From Gadus chalcogrammus (lineage: Eukaryota > Chordata > Actinopteri > Gadiformes > Gadidae): 64,000 nucleotides of DNA. The stretch covers positions 33,819,030 to 33,883,029 of the forward strand of contig NC_079415.1 in assembly GCF_026213295.1 (NCBI RefSeq). Reading direction: 5' to 3'. The notes under the pieces were generated by a model. It saw only the letters and a list, made by a program, of their open reading frames with translations, searched no databases and was not told the DNA's origin. Shown here one piece after another: positions 11,395 to 22,139 of this stretch. Position 1 is the stretch's first letter. Every line of letters starts with the position of its first letter. The translations under genes and the position numbers were made by a program.

Positions 11395-12540
11395 ATGTTA
11401 GTCTGGGAGGAGTTTGAACTGGGAGGGGGGACTGGTCCAACTGGTTTGTTCATCATTTCCTTGTTATGAGTCGGACGGTTTGCTGTGGCTCACTTCATCA
11501 CAGCAGGAAGACGACTAAGGTACTGTAGTCCACTCTGATCCGTCATAGATCATAATTATGAATAACTTTGAATCTTATTAATAGGGTGATGGTTAAAATT
11601 GTTAGTAAATGTATGGATGCATTGCTATTCGTCAAAATTGCTATTGAACAATTGTATAGATTCCTGCTCTGTAGAATGCTACGTGTTAGACTGTGGGCAT
11701 TGGGGATCGAAACCCAGAACCTTCCAGCCTGGAGTCAAGCGTCAGGTTGAGGTTACTAAAGATAATGTCAACCGTAAAGTCAAGGTTCAGGTTGAGGTTA
11801 TATATGTTTTCCTCCGATTTAGGATTTGTTCTAAATCACAAGTGTCCTGTGGACAGTTGTTATATTTGTAGGGCGGTATTATGATTACATTATTTGTACA
11901 GGAAGACGGCCATCTTGGTTAGTGAATGTGTTTGGATGTATCTTGCACTGGGTCTTGTTCTCTGTGGGCCTGCCTCATTCTGCAGTAGTGTAGGCCTACT
12001 CTATATCTGAGAGCATCACTCATATAAGAGGGACAAAACCTTCGAGGTGAATTAATTCTGACGTGACCGCCTCAACACATAGGTCACTGGTGACGACTGG
12101 TCTGTGTTCTTCAGGGTCAGCCAATCCCACTGACTCCTACTCCACCAGCAGGTGGTGCTGCGGTGGCACCTGTTCGAGGGTAAATTCAAACGGAACCCTG
12201 TGTCAATCATTTGGTTTACTACTCTCCAAGACGTTTAATTATTCCTGTTCTAGCAAATGTTCAACTGTTGCTAAAGCTTGGACGTCGAATGGAATCAGCC
12301 GCCTGTAAGAGGTTAGTCTGGGAGGAGTATGAACTGAGAGGGGAACTGGTCCGACTGGAAGTAAACTAAGATACTGTAGTCCACTCTTATCCGTGATCGA
12401 TCATAAATATGAATGACTTTGTATCTTATCAGTAGAGTTTTAAGATTCCTGCTGTACAGAATGCTACGTGTTACACTGTGGGCATTGGGGATCGAACCCT
12501 GAACCTTCCAGCCTGGAGTCAAGCGTCAGGTTGACGCTAT
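11395..12540 (-). repeat. Duplicated block with two tRNA-derived SINE-like segments
   Basis: The motif tagtctgggaggagt and the segment gaatgctacgtgtta...ctggagtcaagcgtcaggtt occur twice (about 11395-11770 and 12309-12540). Read on the minus strand each second part contains gggttcgatcccc-type sequence, a Pol III B box. This suggests a tRNA-derived SINE, family not identified, duplicated together with its flank. Confidence 0.55.
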
Positions 12541-13111
12541 AATGACTTTTCTTCTTGTGTCTCCTTATGTACTTAGGGTACTTTTAAAGGTACTTGGGGC
12601 AGAATGAGCAGTATTATATTTGCATTGCGGTATTATGATTATATTATTTAGACAGGAAGACGGCCATCTTGGTTAGTGAAGGTGTTTAAACGTCATCTTG
12701 TACTGGGTCTGGTTCTCTTCCTGCGAGCCTGCATCACAGATCTGGTTGTGATGTCATACCACATGAGGGAGTCCTTATATGGTCCTGCCTTCAGAGCGGT
12801 TTAACCAGCACAGGGAGCGGTTGGTATGATAACCGCACGGTGAACTTGATCCTATCAGACACTTTTGAAGCCCTATGAGACCTTGTGTGTGGAATGATGA
12901 ATAGTTATTAAAGAGTGTATTAGACACTTCTGGGGAGCATCTCCATATCTTTCCCCTCGTTGAGAATGAGAGGGTCTATGAATCTGCGTCTAGGAGAGAC
13001 CACGCTGCCTCTCGTCCAAAGAGACAGAGACAACAGCACCCTGGGCCCGGAAATACACAGCTCATATAAGGGCAGAGAATAAACACTGAGTGGAGTTGTG
13101 TTTGTGTCCAG

Positions 13112-13209
13112 GTCTCCAGTCTACTATGGATGAGGAGAGAGAGGAGGGGGGTCCTACCTCTAAGACCACTCTGTTCTGGGAACATGGCCGCCGGAAGCAA
13201 AGCTAAGAG
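13112..13209 (+). pseudogene. Second copy of the NLR leader exon, damaged
   Basis: Follows the same tttgtgtccag acceptor as 5080 and starts MDEEREEGGPTSKTTL. It then has an extra T (ctgttctggg) and an extra A (ccggaagca), and the donor has changed from gaggtagg to gagttaagg. It marks a duplication of the NLR 5' end; if used as an alternative start, its product would be out of frame. Confidence 0.75.
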
Positions 13210-13302
13210 TTAAGGCAGAGGATTCTCTATGTCTGTGACTGTTGTCCATCTCAGCGCTCAGCAGTGATCATCACTGACTCATCATTGGTCTTAGTAACAA
13301 GC

Positions 13303-13366
13303 TGTTGTGTGTGTGTGTGTGGTGTGTTGTGTGGTGTGTGTGTGTGTGTGTGTGGTGTGTGTGTGT

Positions 13367-13412
<46 letters not shown>
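13303..13412. repeat. Interrupted (TG)n tract before an NLR exon acceptor
   Basis: TG tract with several gtggtg/gttg interruptions, running directly into the ttgaag acceptor of the exon at 13419. Confidence 0.95.
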
Positions 13413-13414
<2 letters not shown>

Positions 13415-13418
13415 GAAG

Positions 13419-13535
13419 CCCAGAGCAGCAGCAGAGAGCAGACTCCCCTGGACCCAGCTGTGTCTCCATGAAGAGTGACCACTCTATGGGTGTACCTGTT
13501 AGGTTTAAAGACGGAAATCAATCTGTTGAGAAGAG
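13419..13535 (+). CDS. NLRC3-like N-terminal repeat exon
   Basis: A 117-base phase-2 exon, open: SPEQQQRADSPGPSCVSMKSD, then HSMGVPVRFKDGNQSVEKR. Donor gtgagg. Nearly identical in sequence to the exons at 14387 and 14578, showing recent local amplification. Confidence 0.8.
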
Positions 13536-14386
13536 GTGAGGACTTAGAGAGTGACCGGTCAGACATGGAGGGGGCTTCTTCAGCGAGGAGGATCGGGGGG
13601 GCGGAGGGGGGGGAGATGTTATGGTGGTAAAAGGCTGTGATTGGCCGCGTCACACTGTAAGCAAGAGGTGCCAAATAGTTTTACACAAAGGTGACTCCGA
13701 TCAGATGGATTTCTGGATTTCATCCAGAACAGCGTGAAAAGCACAAATCACATGCAATCCGGTCCGTTCAATGATCTGATCTGGTTTGGGCCACTTTCAT
13801 ATGCGGTCCTAAATCAGATACAAGAGGGATCTCTCTCAATGCGACCTCAGGTTGAACAGTCGTCTTGTAATTCATGTGACTTTGACTAGATTTGTCATAT
13901 AGGCCACATATAAAATGCAACGTGAACACCCAAATCAGAGCAATAAATCTGAACTGAGCAGTAAGGCTTCCCTGATATGAACACGGTTCTGTCTTTGTTC
14001 TCTAGTGTTTTTTGTCTGCGTGACTGCCGTTCTGTGGTCAAGATTGACAATAAAACAGGGTCTTCCATTTGGTCATTGTCGGTTCTTAATAAGAGATGGA
14101 AAGGATAACATGTTTAAATAAGACTGACTTTGACAAAGCAGCAGTTTGATACATCAGTGTTGATCAAACAGATTTATAATTCTGTAACTGTAGTTTCAAG
14201 AATGAGGTTACTCAGAGACAGTAATAACATCTCAGTAACAAGTTCTAAGATCTTATCAAGATAATTAAGGACTTGGAAGCTTGAAACAAGCTAAATGCTC
14301 TCACGTTAAAACTGCCTTGCAAGAAGAATTATCTTGTCAGCATAAAAACTGCAGTCTGAGTAAAAGCTGTGCTTGTTGTGTTGAAG

Positions 14387-14503
14387 CCCAGAGCAGCAGA
14401 AGAGAGCAGACTCCCCTGGACCCAGCTGTGTCTCCATGAAGAGTGACCACTCTATGGGTGTACCTGTTAGGTTTAAAGACGGAAATCAATCTGTTGAGAA
14501 GAG
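14387..14503 (+). CDS. NLRC3-like N-terminal repeat exon
   Basis: A 117-base phase-2 exon, open: SPEQQKRADSPGPSCVSMKS, then HSMGVPVRFKDGNQSVEKR. The acceptor is gcttgttgtgttgaag with no TG expansion, a useful reference for the expanded acceptors at 5371 and 13419. Confidence 0.8.
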
Positions 14504-14577
14504 GTGAGGATTTATCAGAGTTTATGAAAATAAAGCTTCTATCAAACGTCCATAAATCCTGGTTATTATTTTTCTAG

Positions 14578-14694
14578 AAGAGTCCAGCAGCAGAGAGCAG
14601 ACTCCCCTGGACCCAGCTGTGTCTCCATGAAGAGTGACCACTCTATGGGTGTACCTGTTAGGTTTAAAGACGGAAATCAATCTGTTGAGAAGAG
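14578..14694 (+). CDS. NLRC3-like N-terminal repeat exon
   Basis: A 117-base phase-2 exon, open: RVQQQRADSPGPSCVSMKSD, then HSMGVPVRFKDGNQSVEKR. Acceptor tttttctag, donor gtgagg. Only 74 bases separate it from the previous exon, the same spacing as the pair at 6476/6664, so these pairs were duplicated as units. Confidence 0.8.
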
Positions 14695-15321
14695 GTGAGG
14701 ACTTAGAGAGTGACCGGTCAGACATGGAGGGGGGCATCTTCAGCGAGGAGGATCGGGGGGGCGGAGGGGGGAGATGTTATGGTGGTAAGAGGCTGTGATT
14801 GGCCGCGTCACACTGTAAGCAAGAGCTGCCAAATTGTTTTACACAAAGGTGACTCCGATCAGATGGATTTCTGGATTTCATCCAGAACAGCGTGAAAAGC
14901 ACAAATCAGATGCAATCCGGTCCGTTCAATGATCTGATCTGGTTTGGGCTACTTTCATATGCGGTCCTAAATCAGATACAAGAGGGATCTCTCTCAATGC
15001 GACCTCAGGTTGAACAGTCGTCTTGTAATTCATGTGAATTTGACGTGATTCGTCATAAAGGCCACATTTAAAATGCAACGTGAATAGCCCAACCAGAGCA
15101 ATGAATCTGAACTGAGCATTAAGACTTCCCTGATATGAACACGGTTCTGTCTTAAGTAATAACATCTCAGTAAAAAGTTATAAGATCTTATCAAGATAAT
15201 TTAGGACTTAAAAGCTTGAAACAAGCGAAATGTTCTCACCTGAAAACTGCCTTGTGAGAAGAATTACCTTGTCAGCATAAAAACTGCAGTCTGAGTAAAA
15301 GCTGCGTTTGTTGTGTTGAAG

Positions 15322-15438
15322 CCCAGAGCAGCAGGAGAGAGCAGACTACCCTGGACCCAGCTGTGTCTCCATGAAGAGTGACCACTCTATGGATAAACCT
15401 CCTAACCTTAAAGATGGACGCCCCTCCAGAGAGGAGAG
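15322..15438 (+). CDS. NLRC3-like N-terminal repeat exon (last of the array)
   Basis: A 117-base phase-2 exon, open: SPEQQERADYPGPSCVSMKS, then HSMDKPPNLKDGRPSREER. The acceptor gtttgttgtgttgaag is unexpanded; donor gtagga. The first half matches the KRFKDG-type copies and the second half the GRPSREER type, so it looks like a recombinant of the two classes. Confidence 0.78.
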
Positions 15439-15530
15439 GTAGGAGTTTCAAACAGACAATGAAAACAGGCCGTGTCGTTGTTATCAGACTAAATCAATAC
15501 TTATGTTTACAAGTCGGGAAAAATGCAATT

Positions 15531-15534
<4 letters not shown>

Positions 15535-15601
<67 letters not shown>
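15535..15601. repeat. (TG)n microsatellite
   Basis: About 66 bases of TG after the last repeat exon, preceded by the conserved intron motif atgtttacaagtcgggaaaa. Confidence 0.97.
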
Positions 15602-15603
<2 letters not shown>

Positions 15604-15896
15604 TGATAATAAGCAAAGACCAAATGTAGATTCAGGATTCAGTTGATGAACTGTTCTTCACACTGATTTCTCACACTTCACTCAATAACTGCCTGGCTTG
15701 TAGCTGTTCCACCTTTGGTCTCAGGTAGCACACACTGTCATCTCCTTCTCTACCTCTAGAGGGAGCCCTGACACAAGGAGTCACACGCTTTACTAAATGC
15801 AGTGATATAAAGTGTGTTAACAGAAGATAAAAACGATATCTATATATTTATAAATATAATAGATCCTGTGTGTGCGTGTGTGTGTGTTCTCTACAG

Positions 15897-15963
15897 ACAC
15901 CAGGAGAGGTCAAAGGCTACCAGTGCTCAGTCTGAACAGCAGCATCAGACAGAGCTGATCAAG
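15897..15963 (+). CDS. NLRC3-like linker exon before FISNA
   Basis: Acceptor tctctacag, 67 bases in frame from phase 2, reading RHQERSKATSAQSEQQHQTE then LIK before a gtgtgt donor. Fish NLRC3-like proteins have this QxRSK-TSAQS-QQHQTEL stretch between the N-terminal repeats and the FISNA domain. The exon ends in phase 0. It joins the repeat array to the NACHT region below. Confidence 0.7.
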
Positions 15964-16148
15964 GTGTGTAAATGTCCACCAAGTCATCTGACTTCAGCTC
16001 TACATGAACATCAGAAAGCATCTCTTGTGGTGCTCATCGTCTCCAGGCTTCCCTCTTTAGACCAGCGGGAAGTGAATCCAGGACAGATGCTTCTGATGAC
16101 CTCAGTGAGTTCAGAGTAAAGTTCTCCTTGATGTTTGTTCTGTTCCAG

Positions 16149-16310
16149 AGGGCTGAGGAGAACGCACACGCTTTCCTAGACACGGAGATGAAGAAGTCTG
16201 GAGGGTCTGGCAGGCAGAGGGAGGAGAGGAGTCGGATGCTAGAACGAGGAGCGAGAGGCGTGGCCGATAGCGGGAGTGGTGGACATCACAAAGCTCGCCT
16301 TATGAGATGA
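16149..16310 (+). pseudogene. Degenerate start of FISNA exon
   Basis: After a ctgttccag acceptor the frame reads RAEENAHAFLDTEMKKSGGS and then an Arg/Glu-rich stretch to a stop. RAEEN...F...E.KK resembles the LEENI..FVKNELKK start of fish FISNA regions, and gggagga-rich sequence follows as in the family, but the similarity then fades. I read it as a decayed exon rather than a functional one. Confidence 0.45.
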
Positions 16311-16559
16311 CAGAATGGAAACTGGGGCGACAGACAAACGGGGGGCGGTAAGGAATCTATTTTGAAACAGAGGAGGAAATTATTTTGAAGCGGCAGAAGA
16401 TCTTATCTGAAAACAAGGGAAATGGTATTGCTTAAAAGGAGTAGTTATGGACTCTTATTGTCTGTTCAGACTAAATACTATAAAATTTAGGTAAGAGATT
16501 TCTTCATTGATAATTCATCCAATGTGGAGACTTTTTCTTGGGGGTTTAGGTTTATCCAG

Positions 16560-16850
16560 ATAGAACGGGTATGTGGGTCCCGATCAGTTAAATGGTTGAT
16601 ACAGATATTGTAGGGTGTATTGTGGGGTAATCAGGCTAAATGGTTGATTCGTTATGCAGGGTTATTGTGGGGGTTTCATGTTAACTGGTTTGGTACAGAT
16701 ATTATAGGGTATTGTGGTTGATCGGTTAATGGTTGTACAGATATATATAGGGTTATGGTAGGCGTATCAGTTAAAATGATTTGACAGATTTCAGTGTTAT
16801 TGTGGGGTATGAAGTTTAAAGGTTTGATCCAGATATGAAAGGTTATGGTA
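16560..16850. repeat. Degenerate tandem repeat, unit about 55-65 bp
   Basis: About five diverged copies of a unit containing gggttattgtgggg, atcagttaaatggttga and acagatatt. It interrupts the region between the FISNA start and the NACHT exon. Confidence 0.65.
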
Positions 16851-17154
16851 TCTGCGTACAGCTAGGATAAAGAATGTTAAACAATTAAATGGCAATCCAA
16901 ACAGCAGAATACTCTAAGTGGAATAAGTGGAAGCGATGCAGCACTATCTTCTTAAATCAGATATGAGTACATTTCAAACGGATCAAATATCATGGTTATA
17001 TCATTAGACCCATGTCTTTTCTGTTGTAAAAACAAACAAAAAAGAAAAATATATGTACCATTCCTTGGTACGACCAGCTTCTCGAACCCACAGTATGAAT
17101 CAGTACATACTATGAAGTTGATCATTTACGGAAATATTAAATGCTTAAAGTGAG

Positions 17155-18975
17155 TCACAATCCACTATCTGATGTCTTCTCTTCATTCCATGTAGGATCG
17201 CTGCTGTGAGTGCACCACATAAAATAAGTATCATTTGAAAGAAGAAAGTTAAAGTGTTTTTTAGTGTCGGCTGAGGGACAATACCAAACAGGAAATCCAA
17301 CGGGTTCTGAATGACTTCTACACAAGCTCTTCATCACGAGAGAGAAGTGGAGAAGTCAAACCAAAGAACAAAAAAAAAAAAAACAACCCTGAGGTCAGCG
17401 ATGAAACAGCTCAGGACAACCAGCTAAGGAAGAGCACCAATCAACTGTGAAGGACATCTTTAAACCCTTACATGGAAGAGCATCAACCATCAGAACAATA
17501 TGACCAACTGGAGTGGCCGGCACTGGTAAAACCATCGTAAACAAAAGTTCACTCGGGACTGGGCTGAAGGCAAGCAACCACGACATACACTTCACATTCT
17601 CTTAACTTTCAGAGAGTGAATTAATGAAAGAGAAAGAGTAAGCTTGTGGAACTTCTTATCACTTATATTGTGACCAAAGAAAGAAGCAGGAATCTGCAGA
17701 TATGATAACGGTTCAAAAGTTCCTCCATCTTGGATGGTCTGGATGAGTGTTCGACTTACTCTGAAATTCCAGAACAACCAGACCTGGACTGATGTCAAGA
17801 GCGTCGGTGGCCGTGCTGCGGACCACCTCCTTAGGGGGCGACATGCTTCCCTCCGCTCGAATCTGGATAACCACACACGCCCTGCGGCAGGCCAATCGGA
17901 ATCACCTGTGAGTGTGTTGGACATGGTGACAGAGGTGACGGGGTTCTAACAGACCCACAGAAGGAGGAGTAATCAGAAAGAGATCAGAGAGCAGGGAGCT
18001 GGCCAACACAATCATCTCCCCCGTCAAGGAAAATCACGAAGCCTCCCACATCATGTGTCACATCCCCGTCTTCTGTTGGATCACTGTAAGTTCTGGAGGA
18101 CATCTTAAAAAAATCCCAGATAGAAGAGATTGCCCAAGACCGTGACTAGATGTAAACAGCTACTTCCTTTGGGTTCAGTCGATACAGGGGGACAGGAAGT
18201 ATCATGGGAGCTGAACGGCTACATACTGGGGTCCGAGAGCGGACAGATTATGTTTCTTGGGAAAACTGGCTTTTGACCAAGCTGAAGAAAGCAACCTGAT
18301 CTTCTACGAGTTCAGACCTGGCAGAGTGTCACCTCGATATCAAAGAAGCCCTCACTGTATAAGGAGGTGTTCACAAGATCTTTTAAAGAGGATTGTGCGG
18401 GACTGTACCCGGACAAGGTCTTCTGCTTTGTCCATCTGACCTCCAGGAGTTCTGGTGCCCTTTATGTCGTTTCTGTCCTCATTCAACGATGGTGTCAATC
18501 TTCTCTCAGAAGAACACCCACCTATTGGGGTAAGATAAAATCCTCCTCCTCTACAAGAGGGTGTGGACAAGGCCTCTAAGAGTGAGAACGGAAACTGGAC
18601 TTGTTCCTCGCTCCTCCTGGGCCTCTCTGGAGACAATCGATTGTACTACAAGGTCTGCTGGGACAGACAGGACACCTCGCTCAAGACCACTACAAAAACA
18701 GTGTCTTACATCAAGGAGAAGATAGATGGAGCTCTCTCCCAGAGAGACGCCCATCCCACCTGTTCAACTGTCTGAATGAGCTGACGCTCCGTCTCTAGTG
18801 AAGGAGATTCGCAACGTACTCCCTGAATCAGGGAAGTCTCCTCTGGAGATCTTTCTCTCTTGCTCAATGTCAGCTCTGGCTTCATTCTACTGACATCAGA
18901 AGATGGGTGGACGGTTTACTTGGAGAAATACTCTGCTTAGAGAGGGTCTTCTGAGGCTTCTGCCAGTGTCAACAG
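17155..18975 (+). pseudogene. FISNA-NACHT exon of NLRC3-like gene, multiply frameshifted
   Basis: The NACHT exon of fish NLRC3-like receptors is recognisable throughout but split over all three forward frames. In order: FISNA remnant (17200-17400), Walker A GVAGTGKTI at 17510-17536, FTLDWAEGK-like sequence just after, Walker B core DGLDEC at 17733-17750, ARIWITTRPAA-like at about 17860, FNDPQKEEYFRKR-like at about 17945, then helical regions (GKLAFDQ, KVFCFVHL) to about 18960 (YSASEEGLLRLLP-like). In the family this is a single exon of about 1.8 kb that binds ATP and drives oligomerisation; length and order fit. An A-run at about 17370, several one-base gains and losses and internal stops break it. 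The Walker motifs are locally intact. Either a pseudogene or an unpolished assembly. Confidence 0.8.
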
Positions 18976-19417
18976 CCTCTAAAACATCTCGGCTAGGTTG
19001 ACTAATAACATGATTAGAATACACACTACAATATAATATAACCTGGAATATAGTTAAAAAATTATGCAAAATCCCTATTATGTTATAACACCATGTGTAC
19101 CGTTCTACTCATAACATAATTAACTACTAGTTATAATTATACATAACATCTCTTTTGCTTATGGAAGTATAATGTATTGCAGTCACACGTAAGAGAATAT
19201 TCGAACAATAGAATATAGAAGAAGTATCCGTTCAAAAAACATTTTCAATCCCAATAAATAACTATTTAAACATTTACATTGAATCTAATGAAAAAATGTA
19301 TACATCTAATTATTTAGTAATTTTGGGTAAACTAATAACATCTTCATTATGGAATAACTTAAAGCTTTCTGTTGTTTGATCGCAGTTCCTAACATGTTGT
19401 GTTCATTGTGTGTAAAG

Positions 19418-19590
19418 GCTCAATGGCTGTCAATCTGTCAGAGAGATGCTGTGAAGCTCTGGCCCAGTTTCTCAGCTCCAACTCCTGTTGTCTGAGAGAG
19501 CTGGATCTGAGTACCAATGATCTGCAGGATTCAGGAGTTGAAGCTGCTCTCTGCTGGACTGGGGAGTCCACACTGTACACTGGAACTCAG
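19418..19590 (+). pseudogene. Leucine-rich repeat exon of NLRC3-like gene, frameshifted
   Basis: Reads, across frames, [20 protein letters not shown] and [15 protein letters not shown], the typical LRR pair. An extra C lies near the start (tgtcaatctg against tgtcatctg in the copy at 20851) and an extra T at aggagttgaag. Acceptor tgtgtaaag, donor gtcagt. The first half of the LRR is out of frame with the end. Confidence 0.75.
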
Positions 19591-20850
19591 GTCAGTTTCA
19601 CTCAATGTTGCAAAACAGTACAAATAAAGGTTAAAAGCAGAGTATACTAACTAATCTATTCTCAGTACCTGTGATGACCACATTCAAGACTTTCATATCA
19701 TATAACGGATACCCCTTGTTGTTGAGGGGGATATTGCAAATACCATCATATGCTTGCAAATCTTTAGTTATAAAATATAATCCAAACATAACATAGGTCC
19801 CTGTATACAGGATGTGGGATGGTAGACGAGCAGGGGTGTGAAATATAGGGGGTCCTGGGAGGGTCAGAGACCCCTAGTTGGGATGCCTAAGGGACCTCCT
19901 GAAACGCCACAACAGCAAACATTTTCATAAAATGATTTGAAACCTGCAATAGTCCAACAAATATATTATTTTAAAAGCTTAATATGTCCAGTATTTCATT
20001 ATTAAACGCACAAAAACATATATTCACTACATATGAATAGGTTTCTCCTTAGTGGAAAGATATTTATATTGTGAACCCGGGTGAAGAGGACTAGCTTAAA
20101 AGCTCTTTAGGTATACAATAAAGTATTGTTGATATGTAGGTATACATCAATAATTATCTTTTCATTATTAATTATTAAGTCAACTCACTATAATTATTAT
20201 TTTTTTACCTGCTCCGTACATTTGGTTATATTGATGATATTGGGTTCAACCAATAGGATTGGTTGATATCGAGACTTCGGGGTCATCTGGGGAAGGGTGG
20301 AGTCACGATTTGGCAGGGGAAAAAGGAGAGAGAGAGGAAGAGACAACAGGAGGAGAGTTCTTTATGCTCTCTAGAGATCGCCCAGCTAAATGATGTTAGA
20401 CATTTACTTCTTAGTTGTTTGACGGTTTTAAAGGAGTACGGGAGAAGTTTCATGTGGGGCCGGTTTATGGTGTTTCTGTTTGTGTCTGGGGATGTGGTGA
20501 CGGAAACCTCAGTCTTCTCCGCTCCTACTATGGTACCGGGACTTTTATGATGGTATAATGTGTATGTTGTATAACATTATTATTCTGATTGTCATGTAGT
20601 CAGACAGTAAAGTGCGGTTTAGAGTCGTTTCATGAAGTTTAATAACAACCTATTAATAAAACTGTATGCTTAAGTGAAGTATAATGACAATTGTTGATTG
20701 ATCATTTAACATCTGTGTGAAATCTTTCTTAATATTTTAAGATGCAGGTTATTCATAGTATTTATTATTTCATGTATTTAAAAAAACTGTTTATAATTCT
20801 CCTATAATTTAACTACAGTTCCTAACAGGTTGTATTTATTTTGTGTGAAG
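19591..20850. other. Intron between LRR exons, nothing recognised
   Basis: AT-rich intronic sequence with no recognisable gene. Open stretches such as 20263-20550 match no family I know. Confidence 0.6.
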
Positions 20851-21024
20851 GCTCAATGGCTGTCATCTGTCAGAGAGATGCTGTGAAGCTCTGGCCTCAG
20901 TTCTCAGCTCAGACTCCTCTAGTCTGAGAGAGCTGGACCTGAGTACCAATGATCTGCAGGATTCGGGAGTGAAGCTGCTCTCTGCTGGACTGGGGAGTCC
21001 ACACTGTACACTGGAAACTCTCAA
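20851..21024 (+). CDS. Leucine-rich repeat exon of NLRC3-like gene, intact
   Basis: A 174-base exon, the standard LRR exon length for this family, phase 2 on both sides and open: [40 protein letters not shown], then [13 protein letters not shown]. Acceptor ttgtgtgaag, donor gtcagt. Ribonuclease-inhibitor-type LRRs form the C-terminal sensor solenoid of NLRs. Confidence 0.85.
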
Positions 21025-21464
21025 GTCAGTTATCACCCTCTTCTTCAAACTGGTTATTCTAGCTTCCAGTAAGTGCTGCTCCTGCCTGATACATTTCTGT
21101 TGCTCTTTTCCTTGCTGACAAAACACTCCCTGGTTCTACACAGTGTTAGAACCTGTGAAGAAACGGTCTTAGCGTACCAAACACAGCAGACTTCTCCTGA
21201 CTCTAACCAAACAATCTCTGCATTGAGGTTGTAGTTATTGAGAAAGGACCATTTGTTTAAGATCCTGTCACATCCAAGTGAAGGCAGTTCTGCTGTCTGG
21301 ATGTCATCTCCCCACTTCCTCTGCCTGTTGTCATACTCTCAGGGTGACACAGACTTTGTCTCCATGAAGTATCGATAAAGCTTTGACTTGTCTTCAATGT
21401 GAAGAATAACTTTATAAAATGTGGTTACTTTAGTAGAAACTGCTCTCAACCAGATACAATAAAG

Positions 21465-21577
21465 TGTGTGTGTGTGTGGGTGTGTGTGTGTGGTGTGTGT
21501 GTTGTGTGTGTGGGTGTGTGGTGTGTGTCGTGTTGTGTGTGTGTGTGTGGTTGTGGTGTGTGGTGTGTGTGTGTGTT
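21465..21577. repeat. Interrupted (TG)n tract before third LRR acceptor
   Basis: TG with many ggtg/gttg interruptions, running into the ttgtag acceptor of the exon at 21582: the same arrangement as at 5371 and 13419. Confidence 0.93.
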
Positions 21578-21581
21578 GTAG

Positions 21582-21755
21582 CTTGTCTGGCTGCCTGGTC
21601 ACACAGGAAGGCTGTGCTTCTCTGGCCCTCAGCTCTGAGCATCAACCCCTCCCACCTGAGAGAGCTGGACTTGGCTACAATCACCCAGGGATCTCTGGAG
21701 CTGCGCTGCTCTCTGCTGGACTGGAGGATCCACGCTGGAGACTGGACACTCTCAG
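21582..21755 (+). CDS. Leucine-rich repeat exon of NLRC3-like gene, locally frame-compensated
   Basis: A 174-base exon, open from end to end. It begins LSGCLVTQEGCASLA and ends YNHPGISGAALLSAGLEDPR with WRLDTLR, the usual last LRR of fish NLRC3-like proteins. The middle (about 13 codons, LSSEHQPLPPERAGLG) is out of the family frame, which would read SxLRELDLxYN. A one-base loss and a one-base gain restore the frame. The fold of this LRR would be altered although the exon stays open. Confidence 0.75.
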
Positions 21756-21925
21756 GTATGGAGAGGACAGCATCACCACTGAGGGACCAAAGTCTCCTAT
21801 TCAAGCTGCTGTAGTATGAAGTGGTTTGAAGAGGCAGCTGTCACTCATGTTGGTAGAACGTGATGAGACGCAGATGATGAAGGTGAATGTTTCAACATGC
21901 TGCTCTCTCACTTTGTTCCCCCCAG

Positions 21926-21972
21926 TGTGGAGCACAGTGTGAGTGTGGAGGCTGAAACCAGCTCTAAGAAGT
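21926..21972 (+). pseudogene. Short exon linking LRR to B30.2, frameshifted
   Basis: Follows ttccccccag and reads VEHSVSVEAETSSKK before a gtaagt donor. The family reads VEH(G/S)GV..RLKPGLRK here; the alternate frame shows RLKPALR, so one inserted base shifts the exon. Confidence 0.6.
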
Positions 21973-22139
21973 GTAAGTGTCCTGTTTGATTCAATTACCT
22001 CACACACTCACTATTGAGATGGAAAGTCCATCCACACAGCAGGAAGTGAGGGTCACATCCTACTGGGAATGAAGATGTATGGCTGACATCATGTATCTTA
22101 CGTATATTATAACTGTCGACCAATCACTAGTCACCGGGC

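Larger units (their letters stand above)
13536..15321. repeat. Recent tandem duplication of repeat exon plus intron
   Basis: Intron sequence 13536-14386 (tgaccggtcagacatggagg, ggctgtgattggccgcg, cacggttctgtctt, aaaactgcagtctgag) is repeated at 14695-15321. The second copy lacks about 170 bases present at 13994-14170 in the first. The duplicated units carry the exons at 13419, 14387, 14578 and 15322. Confidence 0.85.

Noticed and set aside
17155..17924. Minus-strand frames of 60-110 codons across the NACHT region
   Set aside because: They are antisense to recognisable NLR coding sequence.
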